A stretch of 64,000 nt of DNA from Drosophila miranda (GCF_003369915.1 NC_046677.1:10354001-10418000), one strand, 5' to 3'. Counted from the stretch's first letter, positions 1-13,552 are shown. Numbers and translations: made by a program. Notes: generated by a model from the letters alone, not told the origin.

Positions 1-46
1 GACAATGTCGAATGTTCAATGCTGATGCGGCAGGTTTATGAGTGAG

Positions 47-67
47 AGGGAGAGAGAGAGAGAGAGA
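47..67. repeat. (GA)n microsatellite
   Basis: An almost pure GA dinucleotide run, seen directly. It may be polymorphic or act as a GAGA-factor type site, but nothing around it shows a promoter. Confidence 0.8.
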
Positions 68-1043
68 CAGCCAGAGAGTACAACATAGTGAAAAATCAGC
101 GATTTTCCTATCGTTTTGGAAATCAAATCAATTATCGCCAAAATCAATTACTAGCCAAGTGACACACGAGGGGCAGGGGCAGGGGGGACAATGACAGTGA
201 AATTTCTTTTCTACTTTTGCTGTGAAACGAAATGCGTGGGGAGGGGGATGGGTCTGTGGAATGCATGGCAATGATTGTTCAAGGCTGAAAAGGGGTTCGT
301 TTTATTTGACTGAAATTTGAGTTGAAGATTGCTTGGTTTTTGGTGGGATTTTAGGTGTTGAAAAATGAGATTTGAAAGGAAAATAATTTATGATCTTAGA
401 AGAGATTTTTTTGCTTGAAAAATGGAATATCTGAGGATTCAATACCATAAAAATAAATAGAAATACATCGCAAGGTCTCAAAGAACTCAAGGAAGTTTAA
501 TATAATCTGTGTATTCATTATGGAACTTTAAGCTGAATGAAAAAAAACAGGGTTCCTGGCATAAATTGCAATTCCATACGATTCCCCTTAGAACAAATGA
601 ATATCTAAGGATCCAGGGGTAGACGAAAGCACTTGAAATCGTACCTATCATCATCTGGTATTCATTAACTTTCTAAGATCGAAGACAAAACCATAAATGC
701 CACCCGAAAAACTGGAACTTTTCATCAGAGAACTTTAATCTGTCAAATGAAGAGTTTCCTTATGGTTTTCCTACCCCCCAAATTGGAGTTTTCTACCCCC
801 CTAACCTCCTCAACACTTTCCTCCAGGCGGGGGAAGTTCTCCTTCACTTGAATTCCTTTCCATTTTGGCTGTTGGCTACACGAGAAATGCATCCATCACG
901 TGACTTGTTAGGTTTGACATTTGATTTTTGCATGGAAGCAGAGCAGGGGCTGCAGATGGGGGCTGCACGAGTCTGCTGGCAAATCACCCAAAACGAGCGT
1001 GTCCAACTTAGACCACTTTGTGGGTGGTAGAGATGCCACATTG

Positions 1044-1087
1044 CCACACACACACACAGTGGTGGAGAGGTGGATGTGTGTGTGTGG
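1044..1087. repeat. (CA)n-(TG)n inverted repeat able to form a hairpin
   Basis: A CCACACACACACA arm at 1044-1056 is the reverse complement of TGTGTGTGTGTGG at 1075-1087, with an 18-nt loop between. The 13-bp stem is perfect. It is probably a chance pairing of two microsatellites. Confidence 0.6.
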
Positions 1088-2284
1088 GTGGATTGCATGA
1101 TTTGCAACAAGCCCCAGACTTGCTTTTGGGGATTGTCGTCCTAGTCCTCGTGGCGTTGGTGTAATTGAGCTTGTGCCCGTGTGTGTCTGTGTGTGTGTGT
1201 GCCACAGATGGTGGCATCGTTTTAGGTGGTAAAGGGTTTTCCAGGTTGTAGTCTCTTGTTCGCTTTTTTCTGCAGTACAGAAATGGGGAGACTCTTGGCC
1301 AAAAAGTGAGTGAAATTTCCATCAATAATTGAAAGATTGAAGGCGGGAACAACCCCCACAAAGGAGATCTGTGGTCGGGTCCCTAAACAGCTCGCATTCC
1401 CCTGCCCAGCCCCCTGCCACAGCCCCTGCCACAGCCCCATAATCTCGTACTCCTTCATCAGAATCTTTCATCAAAACACAGACCACAACAGGCAATAAAA
1501 CTGTTGTGTATGTCTAACATGGAGTGCCACAAATCTTGCAACTCGTAAAAGACGACTCCTCGAGGCACAAACAAAAGGCACAGATCAATGGATGAATCTC
1601 CGTCTGAATGCTTTCTGGGCTTGTGGCCGACTATTACGTTAATTAAATAAAAAACCAAAACAGAATTTTTGTTAAGGCACTAGGCCATAAAAAACGAACC
1701 AAGAATCACAGGAGGCATGGGGGCAGGGCATCAAGGAGTTGCAGCAGCAGCAGTCGGCACTCGTTTGGGAGAGTGGAGTGGATTTTTATGGTGGGGCTCT
1801 TCATATGTCTGTCTGACTGTCTGGCTGTCTGCCTGCCCTGCATTCTGGGGGTATTTTGGAGTGGATTTATTAGCTCATTAGGCTTTATAGATGTGGTCGA
1901 TGTTAACATGTTTCTGTGGGCCAGGGAATGCCCCTGCCCCCAACCCCCCTTTTGAATGTTCCCTCTGCTGCTGCACTCCTGCCAAAAGTTTTTCCTACTT
2001 TTATTTTTTGTTTTTTATTTTTTTTTTGCTTTCCCAACTTCATGAATACTCCATTTGCACTTTCACTTAACCCAAATTATTCTCTCCTTTTTTCAATCCT
2101 TTTTTTCGCTCGTTTTTTTGTGCAGAGCAATAGTTTTATTCAAGTGGTTAAAATAATGCTTAAGCGAAACAAATTTGAAAAGTATGAACATTCAAGAGAT
2201 TTTCAAAACGAATAAGGATTACTTTTCTTTTGGGAAACTTGAGGCAAAGTTTGGGCTTTGGAGAAGCCATTTTCCAGAAATGTC

Positions 2285-2870
2285 TTGCTATAAAAATCAA
2301 TAAATCTTTCAATAAAAGATATGAGTATTTGTGACTAAAATTTGTAGTCTATATGTTTCCAGATTAATATCTGATCGGATTATCTGTTAATCTGGATTAT
2401 TTTCGATATATTTTAATTATTTAATAAAAAGATTGCAACGACAAAAACTCACAACAGTCGTGAATCAGAAATATATGTATCTTAATATATAATTCGCTTT
2501 TATTATATATTATATATATACATATATTATATATTTTTTGTATATCTATAAAAGAATAGACGAATCTTTATAAGAAGTTTGATATTATAATTAATTATAT
2601 TTATTTTATTTACTATATTAATAATATATTGAGCATCTTTAACCTTGCTTTTCAATCAAAAAATCTATTTTAATTATATATAATTTTGGTTTAAACATTA
2701 ATATATTTAAAACTTTCAAATAAATATTATATAATAATTTTAAAAGAAATATATTTAATCTTATTATTATTTATTTTAAATTTTAAATTTATTTAAATCA
2801 AATATTTTTTTAATTTAATTTAAATATTTAAATCTTAGTGTAAATATTACAATTTCAGATCTTGTTTCTC
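2285..2870. repeat. Low-complexity A/T-rich block
   Basis: A long A/T-rich stretch made of ATATAT, TTTAAAT and AATTTAA words, including a TA-alternating core near 2505-2545. No open frame or transposon terminus is visible. Similar blocks occur at 4150-4650 and 22.76-23.3 kb. Confidence 0.7.
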
Positions 2871-3076
2871 TGTGTAACAATTCCTCTCAAAATCCATATA
2901 TTTTCATGGTGTTACTTTGATCTCCAAATAATCATCATTCTCTCTCTCCGCCATAGAGTATCTCCTCAAAACAGAGGTGGAGAAGGTGGGGGAAAACTTT
3001 CAACAACTCGCCCAAAAAATTGCCAAGGCAAATCAAGTAAATTTTCAGCATTTTCATTTCTTTTCCTGGCTACAGA

Positions 3077-3253
3077 GCTCCGGTTACGGCCATGGCTGAA
3101 GCTCCCGCTCCTGCTCCTGTTTCAGCCTCGTCTACGGAGGCTACCGCTCTGCCTGTAGCGCCTCCCTCTAAAGCTCTTGCGCCCCTCCTCCTCCCCTTGC
3201 TCCAGCTCCTGCTGCAGATCCTCCAACGTCGTCGTCCTCACCATCTTCATTAA
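3077..3253 (+). other. Possible Ala/Pro-rich coding exon fragment with a frame break
   Basis: A pyrimidine-rich acceptor-like tract ends in CTACAG at about 3076. An ATG at 3092 in good context (ACGGCCATGG) opens a 53-codon frame that begins MAEAPAPAPVSASST and is rich in Ala, Pro, Ser and Thr. Near 3185 the Ala/Pro/Ser character moves to the neighbouring frame, which runs on through PLAPAPAADPPTSSSS to a TAA near 3295, while the ATG frame becomes Leu-rich. This fits a real exon with an indel, or a GCT/CCT simple-sequence tract that looks alike in two frames. No family is recognised. Confidence 0.25.
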
Positions 3254-4149
3254 AAGTTGCTCCTGCGCTGCTTGGCGCAGTTTTCAATTAAGCCAAAAAG
3301 CGCCTCGGGCAATGCAATGCATTGATTTCATTTCAGTTTTCTTTTGGCCTAATTGCAAATTAGCTTGCCGATTCTCTGCCTTCCTAGAGCTCCTCTCGTC
3401 TCCCTCTCTATATCTGCGCTCTTTCTCCTCGCTATGCCCCCCTCTGGATACTCTCGTTATTCCCCCTCGGGATACACTCTGCTTTCACATCTCCCCATCT
3501 GCAGCGAACTCCTGACACTAGTTTTTTGATGGACAGGAAATCGCTTGGCCAGAAGCAATTAGAAAAACTGTCAAAAAATAAACCCCCACCGAACGAACAT
3601 CGAAAATCGAAAAACTCTTTGACAAATGAACAATTTTCCATGTCAATTTGCCATCAGATGTCAAATCTAGGCATGAATGAAGGGGTATATATGTACATAT
3701 GTCTGTAGATATATGAAGAGTGTGTATATGGTGGGGTGGGGTCTCTAAAGGTGGAGGAGGTGTGCTCTCGTTGCACCCATGTCTGCTGACAGCTTAGCGC
3801 ATAATTTAATAACAATAACACCTCCACCTCTTCCCCCGCCATCGCCCTTTCCTTCACTTCCCTTCCACACTCCTTCTCGTTGATCTCTTGACATTTCTGT
3901 CTTGCATTACAACAAAAAATTTAAATGTCAAATGCAAGAGCAAATGGTTTTTAAATCGATTTAAAGTTTGTGTTATTTTTTCTTTGCCCGAAAAGTATCG
4001 ACTTACAAATGAGGCGGAAGAACTGTAGGGGGGGTGGGGAAACAGGGTATTAAGTGTCGTCGAGCAGATGTGGGGTAGGGGGAAGTGTATGGCATTCAGA
4101 AAGGCATTCAAGTTACACTAAAACTTAACCCTTGGATGAATCATACTTA

Positions 4150-4650
4150 TGTACATCTGTTGGGGTATTGAAAATGAAGAACAAATGAATAAATTTGTTA
4201 TCAAATACAAAATTATCAAAAAATAACAGGAATAAATAAAAAAAATTAATATAAATACAAAAATAAAAATAAATAAAATAATACAAAATACAAAAAATAT
4301 AAAACAAAAAAATATACAAATATATAATAAATAAAATAAAATTTATATAAAATCTGTAGGGGTATAAAAACCTAAAACATTTAAATATTTAAAGTTCTAC
4401 TGAATTTTGTTAAATATAAATAATAATAAATAATATAAATAATATAATAATAATATAATATACGTATATAAAATATAATATAATAAAGAATACAAATAAA
4501 AAAAATAATCAAAAATATAAAATAAATAAATATTAAAAGAAAATCGGTTCTGATATACAAAATTATACAAATATAAACAGTTCTAGTGCATTTTATATAA
4601 AATAAATAAATATAAAAAAATAAAAGAAAAAATAAAAAAATTTTATAAAC
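4150..4650. repeat. Low-complexity A/T-rich block
   Basis: The plus strand is A-rich, dominated by AAATA/AATAA words with scattered ATATAA. The Phe/Tyr/Ile-rich minus-strand open frames over it simply reflect the base composition. Confidence 0.7.
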
Positions 4651-7600
4651 AAAATATAAAGCATGCTTTTTTTGGGACAAAGAAAACTTCTTTGATAGGC
4701 CTTTGCACTCACACACCTTTTCCTGGACAAGACAAATGGCTGTAGGGCACTTTTGACATATTTGGAAGGTCCTGCCACTGGCAATCTCCCGCTAGCCATC
4801 GCAAAGTCCATCCAATAAACCATTAAATAATTGCTAATGTGTTCACATCACACAATTTATGACCAGAGAAGATGGTTCTGTCCCACCAAAAATGTCATAA
4901 TCTGCGACACATGTCGCTGGGCCAAAAAAAGAAGAAAAAAAGTAAAAGCCGAAAAAGGAAAACTGTAGCGTGTGGGCTAACAAATGAAAGGCGGAAGGAA
5001 GCTGACAATTGACGGCCACAAAGTCGTTGGAACAATAAAAAACACACACCAGAAGGACTCTGACACAATGCCTTTTGAGAAATGACAGAACGACTGACGC
5101 ACTGATGATGGCGCCCCAAGGCGACCTTCAGAGGGATCTCTCCCAACCCCTCGCCGCCTGTTGCCGCAAAAGTCAATTACATAATTACTTTCGAGCAATT
5201 TCCCAAGAAAAAGAATAAGAAAAAGGAAAAGAAAAAGGAAGCATCAGGTAGGGAACTGCCTTCTGGTGTCCTTTTTTTCACATGTGCCGCCTGACCCTTG
5301 ACCCACGAACCGACGGATCCCTGTGCTGTGTGTGGGCCCTGTATCTGCTACCGCTTGGCCTTCCCCTGCCCCTTCCAGTGGCTTAACCGCACCGCACACC
5401 GCACACCACACAATCTTCTTCTCTCACAGCTAATGATGCCTAATGTGGAACCTTTTTCCTACTCCTCTCAATGGGAAAATTTATGCGGCCAAAAACGCAT
5501 TCGAGGAGAATTTGTCTCGTTTGAAAATTACGGCCTAGACCGTCGTCGTTGTGTGTTTTTTATAGTTCTAACAAAAGCGGCAGAGGGAGGATTCCTGAGA
5601 GGATGGGACGGGAATGAAAAACCACAGGTGCGGCCTGCTGTTTTGTTGCCTGGGAAACAGCAGCAGCATTTGGTAGGGAGAGAGAGAGAGAAAATGCTCT
5701 TACAGAAGGGTATTCCGATGTCTTTGGGAGATTGTGTTCGAGAGATGATAGAATATCTTACGATATGGATCTTTGTCGTGTAATGGAGTCATTTTTAAGT
5801 GCTTATAGATTGTGCCTGTTCATTTTGGGCGATTCCAAGAGAGAGATTCAATATGATAGAGGCGATTTATGTTCGTTTGATGAAAGATTATGTGTTAATT
5901 TGAAGAAATTTGTGGTAGATTTTAGTCATTAATGATCATATTAAGATGAGAAAGTATTCAAAAAGATTAGAGATGAAAGAAAATCATTTAATTGGGCTGC
6001 GATGAGATGTATCCTAGATTTTCATTCATTTTCAATCCATAGTTCAATTTATTAAAGATATAATATTGTAGCTACTTCTCTTCTTAGAACATTCGTTTCT
6101 GGATATATTTCCATGAGAACCAAGAAAAGAAACCACCTTACACCAAATCCTACCAATATTTCACTTTTCAGAGCATCCCAATGTCGCTTTATCCCCTATT
6201 TACATACATATATCCGCCCCAATACACTCGTATGATTGTATCTCCCTCTACTATCTCCTCCTGTTTTTGTTTTGTTTTACAATCCGTTTTTTTTTTTATT
6301 CTTCTCGTTATTTTTTTAATGTTCATTTTGTTTGGCCACAAAACTTTCAACTTTTAGCGCCACAAGTTGTCACCATTTGGTTTTTTGGAAAAGTCATAAA
6401 ATCATTTGAATAAACAAACCCCATCGCTGTGCAGGGGAGGGGAATGGGGAGGAGGAAAGTCCTGCTCTCTGAAAATGCGACTGCTGGGGTCCTGAATCCA
6501 GAGTTAAGCGGCAGTTTTTCCCGCGACCCTTTTTTGCTTTTTCTCGCTGGCCCGAAAGCTGGCTCTGGGTCTGCCCTTCGGCTTTGGTCAGTTTTTTTTT
6601 GCTACCTTTTGAAAGAGGTATATCGAATTTTAGAGTCTTTCAAGGGATATAAAAGTGTGCTTTCGGGGTGAAAGTTGGATAGGAGTACAGCTATAAGTCT
6701 GAATTGAATAAATTGGAATATTTCTCATCTGTTTTTAATGGGATAAATTGTAAAAAATCGGTCTTCGAAGGAAAAGTGGATATTTGCTTAAGAATCTTTT
6801 AATGTACCTTAAAAATTCATAGTTTCAAGCGTGTCTCCAGAGTTTCTGAAGATTCTGTCCCTCTTCGAAGCTTGAATTATCCTATATCCTATATCTACCC
6901 TATAAAACACAAATCCTTAAGGGTATCCCATGTTACGTTTCCCAAAAACTATCCTCCCTTTCCCTTTTTTTTCCGTATATTTATTTACAGCTTTTACTGT
7001 TATTGGCCTGGTCTCAGTCGATGGGCGTTGGCACGCCCCCCTGCTACGATGCAGCCCCTGCGTGCAGTAACATATAAAATTTGCATTAAAATTACTTTGA
7101 TTACAAATTGGTTCGCCACGCCACCCGTCGCTTCTGCTCTCTGTTTCGGCTTCTGTCTGCCGCCGGGGCGACAAAAAACGCACTGTACGCAAATCCTCGA
7201 CGCGCTTTTTGTCGCCCCGTTCAATGCATTTGCAGTGGCGTTAAAAAACCCGTATTTATGCGCAAAATATTGTATTTTTAAGGATTATTGATTTTATTTG
7301 AGCAACACACGGAAGTGCAGCAGCAGATTGCCAGCCATTTTCATCTGTTTTTTTTTTTTTTTTTCGTGAAAAGTGGTGGAAAAACAAAACGGGAAAACAT
7401 CACGAAACACACGCAAAATGTGCATTTTGTGCATTGTTTAATTATGCAAAATGTCGGCAAATTCTTGTCACAACAAAAGCTTAGTGAAGTGAATCTGAAG
7501 TAAAGGTAAAAAGTGCCCCGACAGAATAAATATCCGCCCCCCATCAGAAAACAATCAAATACTATTCAATTTGACCGAAAATAGTTGGAAAATGTTTAAT

Positions 7601-10600
7601 TGAAAGTCGAATAGGCTTCGAATGTGGCTTTTGAAGGCGGAATTAGGAATTCTAGGGTCTTGCAATGATGTGTTTCTAAGGAAGAGATTCTCTGGAGAAA
7701 GAGCCTGAAAACCCCAGGATTCTAATAGGAGAAATGTTATTATTGCAGCCATCTTTAAGAAACTGGATTTTAAGAAATATTTTCAGGTGAAAATCTTCAA
7801 GGGAATATTACTTCTAGACTGCTTTTTTCAGAGAAATATTTTTTCGGATAACCTTTCTATTTTTGAGACACAGAATATTATCTCTTCATCTCTATGATCT
7901 GTTCTATCTAAAGTAATTTACATTTGCCACTTATCAGCCCTTACTTAAATCATATACCATCCAGCAAATGACCTCTAACTAATCCTAAGCTAATAGCTAA
8001 GGAAAGTCCTAAGAAATAATGTTTTCCAAGAGGGCTGAAAGAACTCTGAATGAAATGTTGAATGAAACTTTGAATCACAAACTGATGGCTCGAAAAAATA
8101 TGATAAAGAAAATATGAAACAATGGAAAAAATTTAGGATAAATCATATATAACTTATTATTTATAGGAAAACAAATTTTCATCAACAGAAATGTAGTAAA
8201 AGTGTTAAATTTTGTTTTTAAAAGTAATTTCTGATGTTTTCTGCGATGCCTTGGGCTTCTAGGATATTTTCCGCAGACGAACCATTGTAAATCCATAAAC
8301 CTAATGATAATTTATACCTAATTTCCTCAAGTGCATGCCAAAACCGCTCCATCCACTCGAAATGGTAGTAGGAATCGTACTAGTACTAGTAGAGGAACTT
8401 CCTTGTACTTTATGGAATGCCCCACCGCACTCGATATTTCCATTTAGATGCCAAAATTAATCTCATAATTTCGTATAAATTACTCATCAATACACCGGCC
8501 ACCAACCCCCCCAGCCCCCCTACAGGCCACAGCCGGACCGACAGAGACGGAATGTGCTGCATATTTGTGCTTTAACTTAACCTCAATCCCACACTCCCCC
8601 ACAGCCCACAGTCCACAGCCCCCTCCTGCAACCCCTAAACGATGCAATTTTCAATGCATAATTCATTTGGCCAAACAAATTGATTGGAATGTGTTTATGC
8701 GCTACGCCCCGCTCCACTCTCGCTCTCGCTCCTTTCCCTTTGCACATTTCAATATTCGGCAGCCGCCAACCAACAACAAATTTGTGTTTTACCTATAGGG
8801 CTACCTACCCCCCCCACCACGAGCCACAGGAAAAACAAAATGAAATGAAATGCAATGGAAAAACAATACGAAAATTGAAAATTCCCTACAAAGCCGAAAG
8901 GAGGATTGAATATTTTTGTGGGTGGAGTGCACGCGTCGTTGCGTTTGTCGCCATAATTCACCGCAAATGCCGCAGTCCGTTTAAAAGTAATTGCAAATTG
9001 CAGGAATAGAAGAAAAAAGAGTGCATTTCTGACCACGCCCACAGACCGTACGCACAGATCAAAGAGGGGGGAGAGATTGAGAGATCAAAGAGCGGGAAAT
9101 GGCCGTTCCGCTGAGAGGCAGTGTCCAGAAACCACAAGCGATTTTCCCACGCAACGCGCAGAAAAACTTTGATGAGGACTCGCTCATTGAAATTGCATTT
9201 CCTCCAAGTGTTTTCCCATCGTTAAATTTTTGTGTCCTGAAAGTAATTGCAGGGGGCACGTGCTGCGAGCAAATTGCACGGCAGAACCGGAGCCAGAACC
9301 CTAGAGAACAACCATCTGATTGAGACATATCCATTGCAAAGGACATGCGATCTATAGGGTAGGTTATGAAACAGGAGTCCTGAATCCCGTGTCCTGTCCC
9401 TGTATGAATGTCTCCCCTGCGGCTTTATGAATTATGCGACTTTCAACTACGGCGTAGAACATTTTTTCCCTTTCCCCTAAAACGGAGTTTTTTTTTTGTA
9501 TTGTCAGGCACTTGAAAAAGGTAATGGACTTTCCAGAGAACTGAACTGTTTACAGAGGATCGTCTGTCGCTTTTTTGTTATTCCAAATTTAATTAAACAA
9601 AACTGACAACAAAAGAGAGCAGAAATGTTGTTCCCATTTCGAGGGCTCAGAAAAAGACTGGTTTGTCGAGAACAGAAATCAGTTTGAATAGGGATTCCGA
9701 TTCCCGTACGCTTGAGGTGCCACTCAAGTGCTGCATTATGCAATTAAATCAGCTAAAAGTAGATAAATATTTAACAAAAGCCAAAGGAACCCTTGGGTCC
9801 GGCCATGACATATGAAAGAAGACCAGTTTAGGGGATAGAAAACGCGCCAAAGGGGCTACAAATTGAAGTACACATCGAAGCGATGATTAAATTCAGGTAA
9901 AATTACGATTAAAAGTAGTTCTTCCCAGCAGGAAAAAATTCAAAATTTTATGAATATATTTTTTTCAAAATTTCATTAAACCCGGTGGACACTCAAAACC
10001 CCTACCCCCATCATATGTTGTACATTTTTGAAAATCATTTGAACACAGACTGTTGCCGAAAAAAATGTTCATTAAATGTGGGAAAATGTCGATTCAGTTT
10101 TTCGCAATTTTTTTATTTTCATTTTGGCAGCTGGCAAAAGCCAACAAATCCCTCATGAAACATTTCTGTAAAGTAATAAATATTTTAGACTCGTGTAAAA
10201 ATAGCAATTTTATTGTATGTTTTTTTTGGGATTTGGATAAAATGTACAACACTCTATCCAATTTGTAAGCCGTCGTTGTGCAAACTCCGTTTCGTTGTTG
10301 TTTACCTGCAAAAACAATATTAATTAATGAAATACTTGACGCGCGTTTTCCGACTGCTAGTAGTATTTTTTGGCAAGAAAATACCACTCTCTTTTTAGTT
10401 GCGTTTCCTGCTGTTTGTTTCCATCGGCATTTCCATATATCCATCCACACTCCATCCCAAAAAAAAACACGAAGGAATATACACAAAACAATTGCAGAGA
10501 TTTCTGAAATACTTTTTCGTTGTTGGGTGTTCGTTCCGACCACGTTATGTGTGAGGAGGGAGGGCAGCGTGGGCTGGAGGGGGTCTCGGCACCCATGCTC

Positions 10601-11104
10601 TACGTCTGAATGCCTTTTCGGTTTGCTATTTCAATTGAAATTTGCTTATTGCAAAATGCTCTGCTCCTCATGTTGTGCTCCCCATTCCCCCGAAACCCCC
10701 TCTAAAGAATTTCTAGTGCATTGCAAATTGGCATTGAAGTGCAAAAACCATCCGTAGACTACTACAATGAGACGGCGATGCGCACAAGTATTCTGCGAAT
10801 TTTTGTAATAAAGTTACCAACAGAACAGAAGTTTATCCCCCTCAGGGGAAAGGGGTGCAGACCCACAACAACAGCTTTGGGTAGACAAAGTTACCAGAAA
10901 TCAACATCAACATAAAGGTGGTTAAGCAGTCTATCAAGGCATCAAGCGCGAGAAAACGAAAATAAACTTGGAAAAGTTTTATAGGGGCTTAGACGATTTT
11001 GGAAGGTTTTCACAGGCAGTTAGAGGGAAATACTAAACATAGAAATACTATTACCCCTGGAAAAATCCTCAGACATTCGGATCAAAAGGCTCTTTAGATA
11101 TGGT

Positions 11105-11220
11105 GCCCAGTTATGGAATGTTCGATAGGTTATGCCTCGTGCTCGTGTGACTCGAACGTGGATGTTCGCGCCGTTATTCTGCGCTAGCCGATCAGTCGAA
11201 CATGTTGCAACTTAAGCGTT
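11105..11220. repeat. CGAACATG-bearing segment, possible copy 1 of 3
   Basis: This segment carries TGTTCGAT, CTCGAAC, TGTTCGCG and TCGAACATGTTGC. Similar clusters of TTCGA/CGAACATG words lie at 14365-14535 and 19598-19690. Each sits a few hundred bases beyond the 3' end of a minus-strand UGT gene, here about 650 bp beyond gene A. Confidence 0.3.
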
Positions 11221-11644
11221 TGACTTATACTTGCTTTAGTTCTTTGATTTCCTAGTAATAAATATGAATCTTTGAAAATCTTTGAAATTTTACAAAGAAT
11301 TAATCGCTTTTTGTCGTGAAAATTTGAAAATCTAGAGGATCTTTTAAAAATAAGTAGAGAGATTTTGGATGTTTTAGTACTAAAATGGGTTTCTCAAGAA
11401 ATTCTTGGATTTTAAGACTTAAAATGCATGGTTTCATATTTTTGCACGAGTTTACTGCCCAAAAACATATCAAACTTGATGTTCATCTACTCTTACAGGT
11501 CTCCTTTTATGATTTATGATATATTTTCCATGTTCCGATATTATAATTTTATTTATCAAGAAATTAACTCCTTCTCCCCACCGTATTTTTATAAACTCCC
11601 AACTTTTAGAGACCTCTTAGTGCACCAACAACACGGCAACAATG

Positions 11645-11720
11645 TTTCACATGAGAAACGTTTTTATAATCATTTAAAGGCCTTTCACATGAGAAACGCT
11701 TTTATAATCATTTAAAGGCC
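11645..11720. repeat. 38-bp tandem duplication, two copies
   Basis: The unit starting TTTCACATGAGAAACG and ending in AAAGGCC occurs at 11645-11682 and again at 11683-11720 with about one mismatch. The near identity implies a recent local duplication. It lies about 130 bp beyond the stop of UGT gene A. Confidence 0.85.
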
Positions 11721-11847
11721 TTTCCTGATAAGATCCCCGTTCCCCCGAATCACTTGAAAGCACCCAAAATGTCTTGCCAGACTATTTAGCAACATATTAT
11801 ACAATTATTTCAATTTTCTTATCAAAACTTACGATTACTGGATAGCT

Positions 11848-13527
11848 TTATTGCTTTTTTTGTTTCTTGCTTTTTTGTTTTTGATGACTCTTAGATTTTT
11901 TTGAAAAAAGTTTCCTATAAAGGGCACAAAAAACTAGTTTGCTAATAAAATAAATAATAAATAGTAATGCCAAAAGTAAGGCATAAATATCCAAATTGTA
12001 GGCTGCTATGAATCCCATGTGCACCACGGGACTCTGGAGATGTGCGGCGCCATGATGTCGGATGACATAGTCCACCCAATAGAGGAGCGTTTGACGTGCA
12101 CTCAGGGGACGATCGCGGTAGAGGGAGGAGAAAGCTTTTACTGCTCGCTTGTACTTGGGGTTCTCCAGGATCTCGAGGATAGTGTCGCGGAAGGACTGCT
12201 CCTCCAGGGTCAGGAGACTGAGACTAAGCCCAAAGCCCTGGGTGACCATGGCAACAGCATTTCCTGGCTGATCACCAAACACGGGAAGAGCGAGCATGGG
12301 CTTTCCATGGTACTGGGCCTCGGTGACGCCTCCCTTGCCCGCATGGGTGATGAAGAGCTTGATCTTGGGATGCGCCAGGATATCGTCCTGCGGCAGCCAC
12401 TTGGCGTAGAGTATATTATCCGATTTCCCAGGGGTGTTCTCCAGATTGTCCCACTTCCAGATGACCTTTTGCTTTAGTTTCGAGATGACATTGAACATCT
12501 TTTGCACGCTGTCGGGATTGATGTGTTCTGCCTTCACGTTGGAGCCGAGACTCAGGAGGATGGCTCCGTCATCACTAGAGGCGCTGTTTAGGAAGTCTTC
12601 TATGTTCTCGGGGAGAGGATCTGGTTGATCCTTGACCTGGATGCCTCCCACTTCGATCACAGCTGGAACATTGGGTCGAATGGGTCCCTCACTGATGCCG
12701 TGAGAAGAGAAGAGTATCAGGGAGATGTTTTTGTACAGATCCTCATATCGTGGCATCGAGGGATCATCGCCATAAAGGTCTCTATAGAGAATGGAATAAA
12801 GTAAGTATTTTTATTGGTTACTTTGGACCTTTACTCACTTGTAGATCTTGTCATTATTATGCTCAATCACACGCATAAATATCCAACTTCCCATTGTAGC
12901 AAATATGTTCTGCACACGTTGGACAAAGGTCATCGGTTGACCCCTTTCCACAATGAGATTCATGGATGGCACATAGGAAATTTCCGTGGGATTACCCAAG
13001 ACAGAGCTCAACAGTGATGGTGGATTGGAGAGTGCCACTATCTGTGGCACCTTCAACTTGTGGGCTACCGAAAGCTGCAGGCTGTTCATAAAGTATCCCA
13101 GGATGACCAGATCGAAGTGATTGTCGGTATGCTCGTACAGATCCTTCACTTTCTGGTGCCTCAAGACATCCTCCATTTTGCTAAAGGCCGAGGTCAATGA
13201 TCCCATCGCCACGAGCATGGAAATGACAGCATTGCTGGTGTCCCTCTTGGCCATGCCCGCCACAAGGGCGCCAAAGGACTTGCCATCCGACTCATCGAGC
13301 GGCACCTGAATGTGATTGACTGACGGATGTAGAAAAGGCGGCTTCAGGGCAGTGACCACTGTCACATTGTGTCCATTCTCGGCCAGAATCTTGGCAATCG
13401 ACATCTGAATGACCAAATGCGAGGGGCTCAAGCTGGTGAAAAGTCCCAGAATATTGGCTCCGTGGCTCCCGCTGGCCACCAAAGCCAATATGAGGAGGAA
13501 TGGAATGCTATTCGAATGTACGGCCAT
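11848..13527 (-). CDS. UDP-glycosyltransferase, gene A of the cluster
   Basis: This gene should transfer a sugar from a UDP-sugar to small lipophilic acceptors in the ER lumen (GT1 family). Exon 1 is 13527-12839 and exon 2 is 12781-11848, giving 540 aa. The 57-bp intron has a GTGAGT donor and CTATAG acceptor and splits a Lys codon (phase 2). An N-terminal signal peptide of about 23 residues is followed by ANILGLF and SLSPSH, where H37 fits the catalytic His. The donor-binding signature in exon 2 reads FITHAGKGG...EAQYHGKPM...FGDQ. A hydrophobic anchor is followed by a Lys-rich tail ending KKQKKQ, which matches the KxKxx ER-retrieval signal. The ATG at 13527 was chosen because it directly precedes the signal peptide and lies 29 nt from a good initiator. 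It is the most diverged of the four paralogues. The pattern resembles the insect Ugt36 family as I recall it, but the exact orthologue is uncertain. Confidence 0.93.
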
Positions 13528-13552
13528 CTGATCGCGGGAACAACTAAAAATG

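Larger units (their letters stand above)
68..3060. other. Non-coding stretch, no gene supported
   Basis: No reading frame here has an ATG, protein-like composition and splice signals together. The stretch contains CA/TG runs around 1044-1087 and 1179-1202, C-rich tracts around 1390-1440, and a strongly A/T-rich block listed separately. It could be intergenic or part of a long intron of a gene outside the window. Confidence 0.5.
3300..11640. other. Non-coding stretch, no gene supported
   Basis: About 8 kb without a convincing gene. Longer open frames, such as those at 5298-5783 and 10094-10757, start at non-ATG codons or are open on both strands. Around 7000-7270 the DNA is a mix of TTTATG, ATTTGCAT-like and TTAAAA words of the kind common in fly enhancers, but no function can be shown. 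A T run lies at 7348-7364. Confidence 0.5.

Noticed and set aside
5298..5783. A 161-codon open frame on the plus strand
   Set aside because: It starts at TTG, has no coding-like composition and crosses several simple repeats. No splice or promoter support.
10094..10757. Overlapping long frames on both strands (149 and 159 codons)
   Set aside because: Both begin at non-ATG codons, are open over the same DNA, and look like no protein family.
12019..12477. Long plus-strand frames over UGT exons (also 15205-15636, 15533-16327, 20535-20771)
   Set aside because: They are shadows of conserved UGT exons. The minus-strand protein has all the motifs.
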